A stretch of DNA of 64,000 nt. It comes from Phyllostachys edulis (Eukaryota > Streptophyta > Magnoliopsida > Poales > Poaceae). The stretch spans positions 18,705,022 through 18,769,021 of the forward strand of contig CM070563.1 of assembly GCA_036346405.1 (NCBI GenBank). The letters are read 5' to 3'. Below are positions 1 through 12,720 of this stretch, one piece after another. The notes under the pieces are model-generated. The model saw nothing but the letters and a program-made list of their open reading frames with translations, was not told the DNA's origin and made no database searches. Each line of letters starts with the position of its first letter. Positions within the stretch are counted from its first letter, which is position 1. The position numbers and the translations under genes are program-made.

Positions 1-292
1 CGAGCTCTGATGCATCAGAGGGTAACTAGAGGAAATATCTTGTGAAACGGCAGGAGTACAAAATTGTCTTTGCCTATATGAGGAATTATACGTCCATGCA
101 TGAGTTTATGTTTAAAAAAAAACAAAACGGACCCAATTGCGGGCACTTGACGATAGTGGTCAACACAGGATAAAAATAGCACATGATATGCAAAACATCG
201 ATGGATACACAAATCAATAACGATTATATAGGCAGCAATGAATGGTTTCTTTCGAACAAAACTTTGGCTAGAATCATCTAGCTGACTAAATG
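1..292. other. 3-prime flank of the MTB locus, no gene seen
   Basis: This stretch lies downstream of the stop codon of the minus-strand MTB locus. It probably holds its 3-prime UTR and flank. The short reading frames here match nothing I know. Confidence 0.4.
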
Positions 293-949
293 CTACAACA
301 ACCTGTGCGTGTCAAAATCCATATGATCTCCGCTTGGTCTTCCGTATGGGGCATTGAAGCCATAACTACCAAATGGATTGCTGTCAGGACCAGCTCCTCC
401 CTCCGGCATTCCGAAACCTGCCATTGGAGTGGAGGCCCATGGCGCCGGCATCATGTTTTCAGAACCGATAACAGTCACTGTGTTCTGCGGGGAGTTCGCG
501 GCAGGTCGCTTGTTTGTGGAACTGCTAGATCCCATTGGAGGCATCGACTGCTGCTGCTGGTTCTTATGCGGGGGTGACTTGGGCCGGAGGCTCTCGATCT
601 CTGGAGTCGTCACGACGAGGTGAGGAGAATCAGGTGGTGGATTTCGCCCGCCGCCTCCCTGCCATACTTTTCCATCCCTGTCCGTGAAGTTCTTGATGTA
701 TGCCTACAAGCATGCAAGTTCTTAGCAGGACTTATGGAATAAATACCTGTCGAGCTCATAATCATGTGTTTGAACGGAGATATGACCTTCTTCATACCTA
801 TTTATTGAAGTTTGATGAGGATAAACCTTTCCCAAGAGTAAGCCAACCTGGACGAATATTATGGTCCTCGCCAAAGAGTTCAAGACGTCTCCTTCCAAGA
901 GCAAAATGCTCAATGATTCTATACATATCTTCAGGCTTTTTTGCTAAAC
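293..949 (-). pseudogene. MTB: MTB exons 5-6: end of the methyltransferase fold and C-terminal tail
   Basis: Exon 5 (949-798) continues exon 4 in phase (one base plus two make the Gly codon) and encodes LAKKPEDMYRIIEHFALGRR on to GKGLSSSNFNK. Its last codon is TAG directly before the donor GTATGA. Homologues have Glu or another sense codon here, so a single G-to-T change explains it. Exon 6 (703-293) opens with AYIKNFTDRDGKVWQGGGGR, runs through LVVTTPEIESLRPKSP and ends at TAG 295-293. If the TAG is real, the last 136 residues are lost. Confidence 0.88.
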
Positions 950-2162
950 CTTTATAACAAGAAATAAAATGCGTCAAGGCCATATTTCACTTATTGCCAT
1001 CAATAAATAAACAACTGAAGTAATTTTGCATGTAGGAGAGAAAAGTAATGTATGATCTGCGCCTAACAAATGTGTAGAACAGGTATTAGCAAGAATGTTT
1101 TCTATTAACTTGTTCAAAAGCTCTAAAGGGAGCATACTCAAAACAAATGACAAGCAAAAGTGGCAAAGATGAGTCTTGGAAAGGAGTGTTACACAGGGTT
1201 ACCATATCTCCTCACTAACTACAATCAATGCTACTTATCTTCTCTCGTGCAACCACATCACCCCTATTGGTCACAACCTTTTGATGAAAATTGAGTGTCA
1301 TAGATGTTTCCTCATTTGCATTGTTTTTTAATTCTTTTAGGCTTTACCATATTTCACCTTGATTTGTTCAAACATTACATCCAACAAATTGATTTCTACA
1401 AATTCACACTGCAACGTGCAGGGTATCCTTCTAGTTGAACTAAAAGAACAGTACACAGCTAGCTGAATTCTTATCTCCTTCCAGAAAGAAATTGGAAAAG
1501 AGCTTCACATTTTTTCCATTTCCATAAACTCAAAATTAACCATCATTGCAGCATTTGGTGTTTGATATATTATAAGTTTCTTCTTTGCCATATTCCCCTC
1601 CTTTACCCACCCCTCTGGGGAATGGGAAGACATGGCTACATGGAAGCCACTCAATGGTTGGCCACGCATTTGCTGCGCATTAACACAATGACCAATTACA
1701 CCCAGCTAGATTTATTACGAACTGGATGCTATAAAACGGCCATGTCGCCTGTGTTATGCAGAAAAAAAATGCACAAGTTGCAGGGTTGAGAGTTCTCAAA
1801 GATTGTTTCCGGACTGCTTTCCACTGCTCTTAGTGGCTAGCTCAAAATTGAACCACCGTCTACCACACAAAACCTCAGCAGAACTCAACGTGAAATTGGT
1901 TCGGGACTGACACGTTGGTTTTTCCAGCGGAACATGGAAATTCAACTTTTGAAAATTTATTTGATTTTTTTCATGAAGAAGAACATCGTGAAATATTATA
2001 TTTACAACAAATAAAAAACACAAAACTGCTTGACAACATAATTCAGGGCTCAGGCTAACTGATGGTTTTCAGTAACCTACTAGCTGTTGACAAGTCAAAA
2101 ACTCCCTACAATTTTAAATGTGCATATTCATGTCATGCCTAATTAGAATTGTACATTATGTC
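950..2162 (-). other. MTB: Left part of the giant MTB intron 4
   Basis: AT-rich intron sequence between exon 5 and the Copia-1 insertion. No gene or element boundary was recognised. Confidence 0.6.
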
Positions 2163-2167
2163 ATGAG

Positions 2168-2268
2168 TGTTATGAATATTGTATGTATATTCATGAGGTC
2201 CAATGGACAAGAGTACAAAGAGGATATGTTATATACAGATAAGAAAATACAAAAAGATTCCTATTCTA
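2168..2268 (-). repeat. Copia-1 3-prime LTR
   Basis: About 101 bp, matching the right LTR along its length but lacking the terminal three bases next to the polypurine tract (2269-2280). Confidence 0.85.
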
Positions 2269-2334
2269 CCCCCCAACTCATGGTGGATCACACACATTGA
2301 GTTTAGAGAGAAAATACAAATGTTGTATCCTAGT

Positions 2335-3660
2335 CTATGGCTTTGTGAAGAAGTCAACAATCTGTAACTCTGATGGCACAAACTGTAAAGCAAGTACTCC
2401 CTCCTGCACCTGTGAGCGAGTGTATGAAACATCCACACCAATATGCTTGGTGAGCTCATGCTTCACTAGGTCACAGGCAATACCAATAGCACTTGTACTG
2501 TCAGACAAAAGAGTCGTAGGTCCCATCAGAAGCACTCCAAAATCTGCAAGTAGTCACATCAACCAAGTAACCTCTGTTGTCACTGCTGTCATAGCTCTCA
2601 ACTCAGCCTTTGCACTCGAACGGGAAATTGTAGTCTGCTTCTTTGTCTTCCAGGCAATCAAGACGGAGACAAGAAAAACACAGTAAGTAGAAAGAAAACG
2701 ACGATCAAAAGGATCACTAGCCCAGGTCGCATTGGAGTACGCCTGAAGCTGTAGTGAGGTGGAGCTAGAGAAAAACAAACGATGAGAGATAGTCCCACAC
2801 AAGTAACAAAGAACACGACGAAGGTGACTGTAGTGAAGATGGGTAGGACGAGCCATGAGCTGGCTCGACATATGAACAATATAAGCAATATCAGGACGGG
2901 TGCTCACAAGATACATCAAACTCCCAACAAGATGGCGATATCGAGTAGGATCCTCAAGAAGATCACCATCAGTGGCACGAAGCTGTAGAGATAGCTCCAT
3001 AGGAGTCTCAACAGTGCGAGTGTTAGTCAGACCAAACCAATCAAGAAGATCCTGGACATACTTCTGCTAAGAGAGGTAGTAGTCCTTAGGCAAGGAAGAA
3101 ACCTTAATCCCAAGGAAGTACGTAAGAGAACCAAGATCAGTCATCAAAAACTGCTCACTGAGATGCTTCTTCACATACGTGATGAATGAGGAATCATCAC
3201 CAGTGACGAGCATATCATCAACACACAGAATAAGCAGTGTCCTACCCCGAGATGAGACATGGACAAAAAGAGCAGAATCGTGGGAATTGACAGTGAAACC
3301 GACTATAGTAATCACTGAGGTAAAACGCGCAAACCAGGCACGAGGAGCCTGTTTGAGGCCATAAAGAGCACGACGAAGATGACAGACGTGCCCGTCGGGA
3401 ACAGAATACTCAGGTGGTGGCTGCATGTAGACCTCCTCATGCAAAACACCATTAAGAAACATATTCTTAACATCTAGCTGAGAGATAGACCATCGGCGAA
3501 TAGAAGCAACCGCAAAAGTCTCATCGTAGTCACGACCGTACTCCTGCTGAAAGCCGCGAGCCACAAGACGAGCCTTGTAGCGCTCGATAGTACCATCAAA
3601 CCGGGTCTTAATCTTGTACACCCACTTACACGTGATAGGGCGAGCATACACAGGTGTCGT
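2335..3660 (-). pseudogene. Copia-1 reverse transcriptase and RNase H
   Basis: The minus-strand frame 3651-3067 gives the RT domain with WSISQLDVKN, ALYGLKQAPRAWF and the catalytic VDDM motif. 3000-2554 and 2535-2335 give connection and RNase H with TWASDPFDRR, SSAKAEL and VPSELQIVDFFTKP. The RT start lacks about 14 residues usually found between DETFA and the VAS motif, and frames change twice, so it is not functional. The 5-prime edge abuts the Copia-2 LTR. Confidence 0.88.
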
Positions 3661-3663
3661 TAC

Positions 3664-3788
3664 TGTTAGATGTATTTGTATATTGTGCTATTCTTCCCTA
3701 GTTTATGGTGTTTTCTGCATATTGCCCTACTTGTACTGTATATATGTTGGCCCATTGGCCCTTTGTAATACAAGAAGCCCATTCAACA
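3664..3788 (+). repeat. Copia-2 5-prime LTR
   Basis: 125 bp, TG...CA ends, followed at 3789 by the primer site TGGTATCAAGCAGG. Confidence 0.85.
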
Positions 3789-3928
3789 TGGTATCAAGCA
3801 GGTTAGGGTTAGGGTTGCTCTTCTCTTATCTCCCATCCAACCCCTAGATCCACTGACGCCACTCCTGCCACCGCCGCCAAGTCTCCACACACACCCGAGT
3901 CTTCCCTTGCACCACGCTCCTGGTCTCT

Positions 3929-6900
3929 TGTCGAGACCTAAAAATACGATTCAGGAACCCTCTGTGTATTTTGAACTAGTCTCAGATCAGTAGCTGGCTC
4001 ACACAGGAAATAGTGATGAAACACCATCCATTTATTCGATTTAACTAAAAAGATCTCACAATAACAAATAGTAATAATAACTGGACCTTATGGTCAACGT
4101 TTACTTAACTTGCCACGCAAAGCTAAAGAAACAAAAAAACTCTTACAGCGGAACGAAACTCTTGAAATAGCCAATCAACATGCCCACAGGCAATCGAGTG
4201 GAGAACGCATCCTAATCCGCAAAACCTTCATGGTACTCCTGAGCGAAGAACTCTTGAACAGCTTGATATTCTTCAACTGATCAACAAAAGCGTAAAGCCG
4301 TGAGTACATAAAGCACTCAGCAAGCCGTAGAGAAATGTATGCAAATAGTATTCATGCACGACCTAACAAAGGTTAGCTGTATAGTTCTTTTGCAGAAAGC
4401 AGCATTGACGATAAATACAATAAATAGATTGAAATGCATAGTTGAAAACAATAATAAATAATTAAACAATTGATTTGAAATAACCAGTGAACTACCCATT
4501 CACTTCCCAACCAAACCGCTGATAAGTGAATCCCCAATTCATCCATCGACACTAACCACCAAGTGAATTACCCATTCACCAAACAAACATTATATTCATC
4601 AAGTGAACTTCCCATTCACACTCCGACACATTTTATAAGAAACTCTACCTCTCGTGTGAAATCCCCGAACACGTCCATAACCGCGGACAAAGCTATTCGA
4701 ATAATTTTACACTCTACAGAGGTTGTACAGCTTTACCCACATAACACTTCTCTAGTTTATTTGGCATCCGTCGATACCACTGCTCACTATCTTAAGCAAG
4801 CAGTCTAGAGCACGCGTTAAGGCCTTTACAAAGTTCTGTTTTGATCCAGTTTTACTCTCTAAGGTTTCAACACTAAATGTCTTGCCGACTAGACAGGCCC
4901 CCCTCTTACACCAAACACAACCAAAACAAAACCAAATCAAAACATCGCTAATTAATTAGCCAAGTCCCGCCCATACAAGATATGTCATTGTACGGTTAAG
5001 GCCCGGTTTAATGGAGCACAAGATTAAGTCCTTGACATATTACTCAGACGATCTTACCACAACCCACAACGTGTTAAACACACACCCCCACTATCCACCA
5101 ACCACTCGTCCAAGCGAAAACCATTTTGTTTAACCAAGACCAATGACATACCCTGTCATGGTACACAAATTTTAACAAGAGTCGCTAACCACCACGATTC
5201 CATATATCATTAAGTTAAGATTAATCATTATGACACATGTGATAAAGAACCCATCGTAACTAAGCTTGACTAAGCATCTATACGATACCCATATTGGTGA
5301 TACAAATATATCCAACTAAAATTATCCATGCTCGGGTGACAAAGGATTCATGGCATTCAGATAATCAAAGAAGGCATAATGACAACAGGTAATAGCTAAT
5401 CTCAAAACAATTTGTATAAAGATAGCATGCAGTTGTATAAAACAATATACTTTTGAAATTATAGGTTCAATATAATCAAAGGACTACGGCTTGCCTTGGA
5501 ATAAATCCTGAGATTGATCTTGATCTTGGTGAACTCCTCCTTGCTCAAAGCTCCCCGAAGTATCAACGTCTACTCATAAACAAAACAAATAAACCAAATA
5601 AATAAATAACAGAGATAAAACAAACTCCAAAAATTAAATAAAAATCTCAGATAAATAGATCTCGAATTTAGATGAATTTTGAAATTTGAATGGACTCAAT
5701 TGGAGTTCGGATGCAAAAGATATGAGCTCTGAAAGATTGAAATCACATAAAATCATGAAAATCATAATTTATGGATTTACTAGAATTATTTCTCCGAAGG
5801 AAAAAAAGGATTATGACATCAGCTGACGTCAGCAGGGATTTTCGGCCGAAAAGAAAATGGCTGACAAATGGGACCCACTTGGCATTGAGATGGTGTATGT
5901 GGACTAGGTTTAAGCTCGGGTTGGATTTTGGGTGTGCCACATGGCAGCTGACCAAGAGATGAATAGGACGCCACGCGAGAAAAATAGCTGAGGTGGACAC
6001 TGGGCTGGCGATGAGGTGGCAAGGAGAGAGCAACCGAGAAGAACAGAAGATGGCCGACGACGTTGATGGCGATGAAGGCGAGGCACCCGGGGGCGACAAA
6101 GCTCCGGATAAGCCGCAAAAAGAGACCCTAGGAACTCAACGATGCACCGGAAGGTGATGACAGCGGCGAGTTAGTCGGCGGAGAGCTTTCGGGCGACGGT
6201 GAACTTGGCGATTGAGTGGTGCCCGAGGGAAACAAGAAGCAGCACCTCGTAGCTCACATTGATACAGTCCCGACGGTGGTTGAATCATGGCCAGGAATGC
6301 GATGATGGCGAAAAAATCCGGCGGCGAAGAAGCTTCAATGGCGTTCGAGTCTTCGGCGATTGCGGCGAAACCAGGATGAATCCGGGGCGGGGAATTTAGG
6401 GTTTTGGAAGAGGAGCACGGGACGCACATTATGACGCAGTCTTTATGGCGCGGATGGGAGTATTAGGGTTGGGCCGGCGGCCAAGGCTTCGAAGGACACG
6501 GATCAAGAGTCTCTGCGAGGACGGAAGGAAGAAGAATGCACGTGCGTTGCTAGCACGGGACCACCAGCAGGGAGAGATGGAGCTGAGGCAATTTGGCGCA
6601 CGGCTCGGGCAACTGGGCTGGTTCACGTGCATGCGCAAAGAGAAAAGGGAGCGGCGGCCTGGTGTGCAGCTCGGCTGGGCTATGCGCCTGCACAAGGAGA
6701 AAAGGGGAGGTGGGCCTAGGCGGCTGGAAAGCTAAACAGCCGAGAAAGAAGAAACGTGGGCCAAGGAAAAGCAAAGGAAACGCTGGTCCAAGCGGAAGGA
6801 ATGGTTGAAGCGGTAGTGTCATACCGGACAACAGCCGAGATCGAATAGGATTTGGCCAGGTCAAGAAGATTCGGCTCGAAAAGAATTTTAATAGGCTTTT

Positions 6901-7196
6901 CTTTTTAAAAAATACTGAAAAATCCAAATAGCAATTAGAAAATAGCAAAAAATCCAAATAGCAATTATAAAATAGCAAATGTACTCGGAAAAATTCTAGA
7001 ACAATCCAGAAAATATATCGAAGCACATAGGATCCAAATAAAATAATTTTGATAATAGTTTATGTTGAGATTATTCATATTAAATTGTTTTTGATCTCTG
7101 AAAATTCCATTTAAGTTTTAATTTTAACAGAAAAAATTCAAATGGTTATTTTTACTTTTAAAACTTCAAAACAAACCAAATTTTTGGGATGTTACA
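3929..7196 (-). mobile_element. Solo LTR of a gypsy-type element inside the Copia-2 leader
   Basis: The block begins TGTCGAGACC and ends GGGATGTTACA, flanked by TCTCT on both sides (3924-3928 and 7197-7201). Read on the minus strand it opens TGTAACATCCCAAAAATTT, typical of large chromovirus-type LTRs. At 3268 bp, with no gag/pol and no second LTR, it is best read as a solo LTR left by recombination between two LTRs. Reading frames inside are short and meaningless. Confidence 0.82.
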
Positions 7197-7685
7197 TCTC
7201 TCCACGCGCGTCCGACCTCCTCTGCTCCCCGCGCGATGGGCTTCACCTCCACGCGTTGGCCCTCTGCTCCACGCGAGCCCGAGTTGCGTCCTGCTCCACG
7301 CCACCCTCTGCTCCAAAGCGCTTGCGAAGCCGCCTCCGTCTTGGCCGAGCCGACCCATGCACGCCTGCCCGCCACCGCCCTAGATTGGCCGGCTCTGTCG
7401 CCGCTGGCTCAGATCCATTGTCGCCGGCCCTAGATCCGCCACCGGCATGTCTTCCTTTGCTATGGAAGCCGTCGCCTCCCTGCTGCTCTGCCTCCGTTGA
7501 GCAGTGCTAGGCCGCCCCTGCAGCTGGAAGCCGCCGCCTCTCTGCTGCTCTCCCTCCGCTGAGCAATGCCGCCTCTACTGCTGCCTTGCCTTCGTCCTCT
7601 GTTGCTGCCTCGGCTCTACCTCCAGTTGCCTCGAGTGCTGTGGACAGCAGCTTGTCGCTTCGGCGTGCAGTGGCCATCTCACACG

Positions 7686-8256
7686 ATGGCACCCTCCGGA
7701 ACCTCGAGCACGAGTATCGTCTCGGTTCCAAAGCCACCAGTCACCTTCAATGGCGTCAACTACCGCGAGTTTGTCGAACACATGAGGATTCATCTGCGGG
7801 GACAACGTCTATGGGTCTACCTCACTGGTGAGCAGCCTTGCCCACCCCGCCCTATCCTGCCAACCGAGCCCGTTTTCCCTACTGGTGCTACTGAGGATGT
7901 TCAGTGGGCTGCGGTTGCCACCTTTGTGGACGCGCTTGAGGAGTGCTAGACGCAGCTCCACGCCTACGAGGTGTGGAACGATGGGGATGCTAAGGTCTCT
8001 GCCATCGTGGTGGCCAGCATTGAGCCCGAGCACGCGTCCGATGTGCTTGGCTTGTCTACGGCCAAGGAGATGTGGGATCGTCTTCGTGCCCATTACGAGC
8101 CGAAGAGTGAGGCCTTGTACCTTTCCGCTCTTTAAGAGGAGCAGTCTCTCGAGCAACAGGACGCCACCGTGGACACCTTCTACCAGCAGTTATCTGCAGT
8201 TTGGCGCCAGCTCGACTCTCTAGGGCCGGATGTCTGCCGGTCCTGCACCTGCTGTG
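7686..8256 (+). pseudogene. Copia-2 gag, first part
   Basis: Starts at the ATG at 7686 (MAPSGTSSTS), with the copia gag motif VTFNGVNYREFVEHMRIHLR. Two in-frame stops follow (near 7947 and 8133), and recognisable gag continues to 8256, where Copia-3 is inserted. The frame resumes after 13690. Confidence 0.8.
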
Positions 8257-8590
8257 TGTTAGTCGCTGGACTCTTGCTCTTGGTGATAGCAAGATCCTTA
8301 CTCTCATCGAGAGGATAACACTTGGAGATGGGGCAATTTTCTTTGTTTATTTCTCACACAATGCTATGCTAACTTTGAGGGGTTGGGGATACAAATTTAT
8401 AGGCACCACCCGGCAGATATGCTAAGATGCTAGTCTAAGATGCCGTCCTAAAGCGCAAGATGTCAGTCCTAAAGCGATCAAGATCTTGTCCTAAAGCGAT
8501 CAAGATGTTGTCCTAAAGCGATCCAAGATGTCGTCCTAAAGATGTTTGTCCTTGGAGGACAAAGACAAATAACACAAGACTTATCCATCA
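8257..8590 (-). repeat. Copia-3 3-prime LTR with internal minisatellite
   Basis: 334 bp. The second half (about 8440-8550) is a tandem array of a roughly 25-bp unit built around TCCTAAAGCGATCAAGATGT. Confidence 0.85.
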
Positions 8591-8929
8591 TTCTCCCCTA
8601 AGTCTTGTGCGCCGCCTTGTGGGAGAGTTGAACCATCCGATCCTGGAGCAGAGCTCGAGGAATTTGACCCTCCCAAGAGGCTTGGTGAAAGCGTGTCCGC
8701 AAGTGATCCGTGGTGTTGATGTAGCTCGCCTTGATGTCGCCTTCATCCAAGCGACCTCGGATGAAGTGGTACTTCACCCGGATGTGCTTGCTCCGTTCAT
8801 GGAAAACGGGTTCTTTGCGAGCAGGCGCGACTTGTTGCCCACCCCGAGCGCCACCGCTTCGTTGTCTCTGCCGAGGAGATCACCAAGCGATCGAACGAGC
8901 AGGCGCTGAAGTCGAAGCGGTGGAGGCGC

Positions 8930-11650
8930 TATGTACTCGGCCTCGCGACAGGGCTACCACCGCCGCTTGATTGATCGCCAACTAACGAGGCACTTGCCGA
9001 GGAAGAAGAGAATCCGCTTGTGCTCTTCTTTGGTGTCGATGTCGCTGCGTGGTCGCTGTCGTATGCATTCGATGAAGTCTTGCCACGACACCTCGGGTAG
9101 TGCAAGCCGTGGTCGGAGGTGCCCGCAACGTGGCGGAGGATCCTCTTCACGACTCGCTTGATGCTCGCGTCGTCGGTCATTTGATGAACCGACCGACGAG
9201 CCGACGGCGAACGCTAAGTCCGGCCGGCGTGTGGACAAGGTAGCGAAAGGTCGCCCAATCTTGCGCCGCAGATTCAAATCCGCCCACCTCCCGCCAGGTC
9301 GCGGCTCGGCCACCTCTCCTCTCCAGGAGTGTGGGGTTGGTTGCGATCGAGAAACGCCCGACCAACGATGCGCTTGGCGTGGCGGTCTGGCGAAGGAGAT
9401 ACGAGCGCCTGGTGTGACCTCGATCCCGGTAGAAGGAGAGAGCCCCAAGTCGCTCATCCGAAGGCGGTCTTCATCTCCGCCTTGAACGCTGACCTCGGCC
9501 TCCTTGGAGCCGGTGATCACCAAGTCGTCGACGAGACGCCACCGCCAGGCGTTGCGCCTTGCCCGCCGGTGAAGACCGCACCTCGTGTGCGCTCGCCGAA
9601 CCCCATTTGCATAAGGGTGGAGTCCACTTAGCGTTCGAGCTAGTGGTGCTCGCCAGCCGTAGAGGGTTTTGCGTGGCGGAGGACCTTGCCCTCCTTGGGG
9701 GATGACGAATCCGGCGGTGACGGACGAGAGACCTCCTCCTTCAAGTCGCCGTTGAGGAAGGCGGACTTACGTCCATGTGATGGACGTGCCAACCTCCCTG
9801 GCCGCAAGTGCGCGAGGAGAAGACGAACGGACTCCATGCGCGCTGACGGCGCGCGGCGTCGTCGGTCGATCCTCCTCTCTGCATGAAGCCTCGTGCCTGG
9901 CGAGCCTTGTGCTTGACGATGGCGCCGCTTCATCCCGCTTCACGAACACCCACTTAAGGGTGATCGCGGGTGACCGGCAGAAGATCCGCCAGGCTCCACG
10001 CCCGGTTCCGCTCGGCGGCGTCCATCTCTTTCTTCATCGCGACACGCCACGCCGCCTCTCCTCCGCCAGGCAAAGGAGCGGGCTCGCCGTCGTCGCCACG
10101 CCAAAGTGCGACTCGGCCGAAGTCGTCTTTGCGCCCGATCGAGGGAGGCGGCTTCGCCGAGGATGTTATCCATGGTACGCAGAGCGAGGCTCGCCGTCGT
10201 GGTAGGCGCCGACGCGATCCTCGTCGTGGGACAATGAGTGCGAACTCCACCGCAGCCGCGCTGTCGTGGACCGGTTGCGGGGCCGATCCGGTGGTGTGGC
10301 CGCCGGTGCAGAGAGTGGTGAGTCGGTCGCGGGAGTGGCCGTGGTGAAGAGTGGGCGAGCCGGTGCCGGCAGGTGGAGCACTCGCGGGCCGGTGGCGGCG
10401 AGATGTCGAAGCTCGGTGAAGACGAGCCGCTAGCTCCCGCCTCTCTCGAAATGGACGAGTCGACAACGAAGTCCCCGAATCGAAGTCGAATCGCCGCCCA
10501 CCGCTTTGTCCCATGTCCACCTTCGCCGCCGTCGAACACAACGCCACGCGAGATGCGACGACTGCGTGTCGTGGTCGAGGATGCGAGGCCTCGAGCCCTC
10601 GCGTGCCGGCGAACACTCGAGTGCTCTGCTGCCGAGCTTGCCGGCTGCCAAGCTCCTTGGCGAACGCGGGCGAAGACCCGCAAGTGAGAAACCGCCGGCT
10701 TGCGCCCATGCTAAACCTCGTCGGCGTCCTGCCGTCGAGTGCCTTGGTAGGCGAAGCGGTTGAGGATGTAGACGGTTTGTCACCACCGCCTCTCCCGAGA
10801 CAGCCAGATCCCTCGCTGAGGAGAGCCCGAGCCATCCCCACAACCGTCTCGTTGCGCCGCCGACGACGCTGCTCATATGGGTCAGACGGTGAGTAGTGGC
10901 GCTGAATGCCCTCATCAAGATCAAGACGACGCGAATGAATCACCGCCGTTAATTCTGTCTGCGCCTGTTCAGGCGCTCTGACGCGCTCTGCCTCCAAGAC
11001 GCTCGGCAGCGAACGGCGCTTGATGGCGCCCGCAGACCTCTCCTTTCTTTGCCGAGGACCATCACCCACATGTAGCGGAGAGGTCGCCGACGAGCGGCAG
11101 AAGTAGCGTCGTCCTCCCGGTGTGGCGGTGTCACCGCCACACAAGTCCCGTGCACGAGCTCAAGCCTCTCCTTGGCTCGGAAACTCGCCTTCTTTGAGGA
11201 AAGAGTCGCCTCTGCTTCGCCAACACGCAGACGTCGCGAATCGCTTCCACATGGTCAAGGGACGGCAGCCTCGCACCATCTCCGCGGCATCGAGCCGCCG
11301 GGGCCTCGGTGAAGGTGCCCAAAGCGCTCGTGCCACTGCCACGCCTCGTCGTCCCGACGAGCAGCGAGACAGAGGGGTTGTGCCACCTGCGCGTGAAGGA
11401 TGTAGAGTCTATTTGCGCCTCTGGTTACCTTGGCAAGAAGGCGGCGGTGAAGATCCCAAATCCAAAGACACCGTGCTCGATCTCGACATCGCGAGCCGTT
11501 CTCATCCAAATCCCAAAGTGATGATGGAGTTCTGCAGATCGGGGATGTAGTAGATGCCGTGGCGGCTGTGCTCGCCGACACCTGGCGGTGAAGATGACGG
11601 AGCCGACGCTTTGATTTTCACGCCGGGCGTCCCAAACTTGACGGAGCCTC
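8930..11650 (-). pseudogene. Copia-3 protease, integrase, RT and RNase H remains
   Basis: Minus-strand pieces in order: integrase with GIQRHYSPSDPYEQ and ETVVGMARALLSE (about 10890-10800), RT with SAFLNGDLKEEV (about 9770-9730), and RNase H with RILRHVAGTSDHGLHYPR (about 9150-9095) and KRILFFLGKCLVSW. Each motif sits in a different frame from the next, so the polyprotein is riddled with small deletions. Long open frames here are mostly GC-driven. Confidence 0.72.
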
Positions 11651-11779
11651 GAACGCTTGAGTCGAGCTCGAGAAGTACTCCGCCGCCGGTCATGTGGTGG
11701 GTGGCGCCGTGTCGAGGCACCACCCGTCGGTCTTGTCGTTGTTTTAATCGCCGCCGAGGAGGCATGTGCTTTTGGCTCG

Positions 11780-12720
11780 TCAAGGTGGAGGAAAGCGCTG
11801 CGGCAAACCGAGGTAGTTCGATGCTCGCATGAGCAATGAACAGAGCCATTGCTCCTCCTCCTCCTCCGCTTGACGTGGGCTGGCAGCGTCGTGGTCGCCG
11901 ACAATCCTTGGCCCAATGACCAAGCTTGCCGCTAGCCAGTGGCAAGAGTCGCCTCACGGCTTTTGCTTGCCCGCAATAGCCGCCAAGCGCCTCACGGTCA
12001 TCACCTCGTGGTCGCCGACAATCCTTGGCCCAATGACCGGCTTGCCGCAGCTTGTAGCAAGAGTTGTCTCGTTCGCTTTTGCTTGCCACGCTTATGCGTC
12101 TGTCGTGGAAGAAGGCTCTTCTTCTTCTTGTCACCTTGGTCGGCGACCATCGCTGCCCCGAGTGAGAGCTTCCGCCAATGGTGACGGGTCCCGAGAGACG
12201 CTGTGGCTCATCATTGCCAACGACCTTGAGGCGACCGCAACGCCTCGATCGTCATCGTGGAGGGTCAGCAGAGACTGACGAGCGAGCCATCCGCTTGTAC
12301 TTCTCAGGGCGCACGGAAGAGCTTCCACGACTCTCTCCTCGCCAGAGGTGTCATCGCCGAACTGCACTAACTTCGCAGCGAGTGTTGAGACGAGAGCAAA
12401 GTCATCAACATCCTCACCGGCTTGAAGGCGGGTTCTCCCACTCCTGCGTAGTGCCTGCAATGTAGACTTGCGCGCGATGCATGCTGCCGATGCGTCTTTG
12501 CGGCGATGGCGCCCCAAGCCTCTTTGGCGATCCGCTTGTTGGTAAGCGAGAATCGCATCTCGGGTGGGGCTGCAGCGATGAGAGCATCCAATACGTCGAT
12601 CCCGGTCGTGGTCGACGCTTTCGACGGATCAAGATCCCACATATGCCGCGCTGAGCTTTACCCTCATCACCGCACCCACTCGACGAAGTTGGTCTTGGTG
12701 AGGTAGGCCACCCCCACGGG
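11780..12720 (-). pseudogene. Copia-3 gag with zinc knuckle
   Basis: Fragments of copia gag are readable on the minus strand, including EDVDDFALVSTLAAKLVQFG. Towards 11980-11900 the CCHC-like segment GHWAKDCRRPR appears twice, about 100 bp apart. The frame is broken by many small indels. Confidence 0.7.

Noticed and set aside
4563..7026. Several frames of 80-160 codons
   Set aside because: All lie within the solo LTR, on both strands, without motifs.
9954..11144. Long minus-strand open frame of 396 codons
   Set aside because: It overlaps Copia-3 integrase, but most of it is GC-driven Arg/Ser/Pro-rich sequence between frame slips. It is part of a decayed retrotransposon, not a gene.
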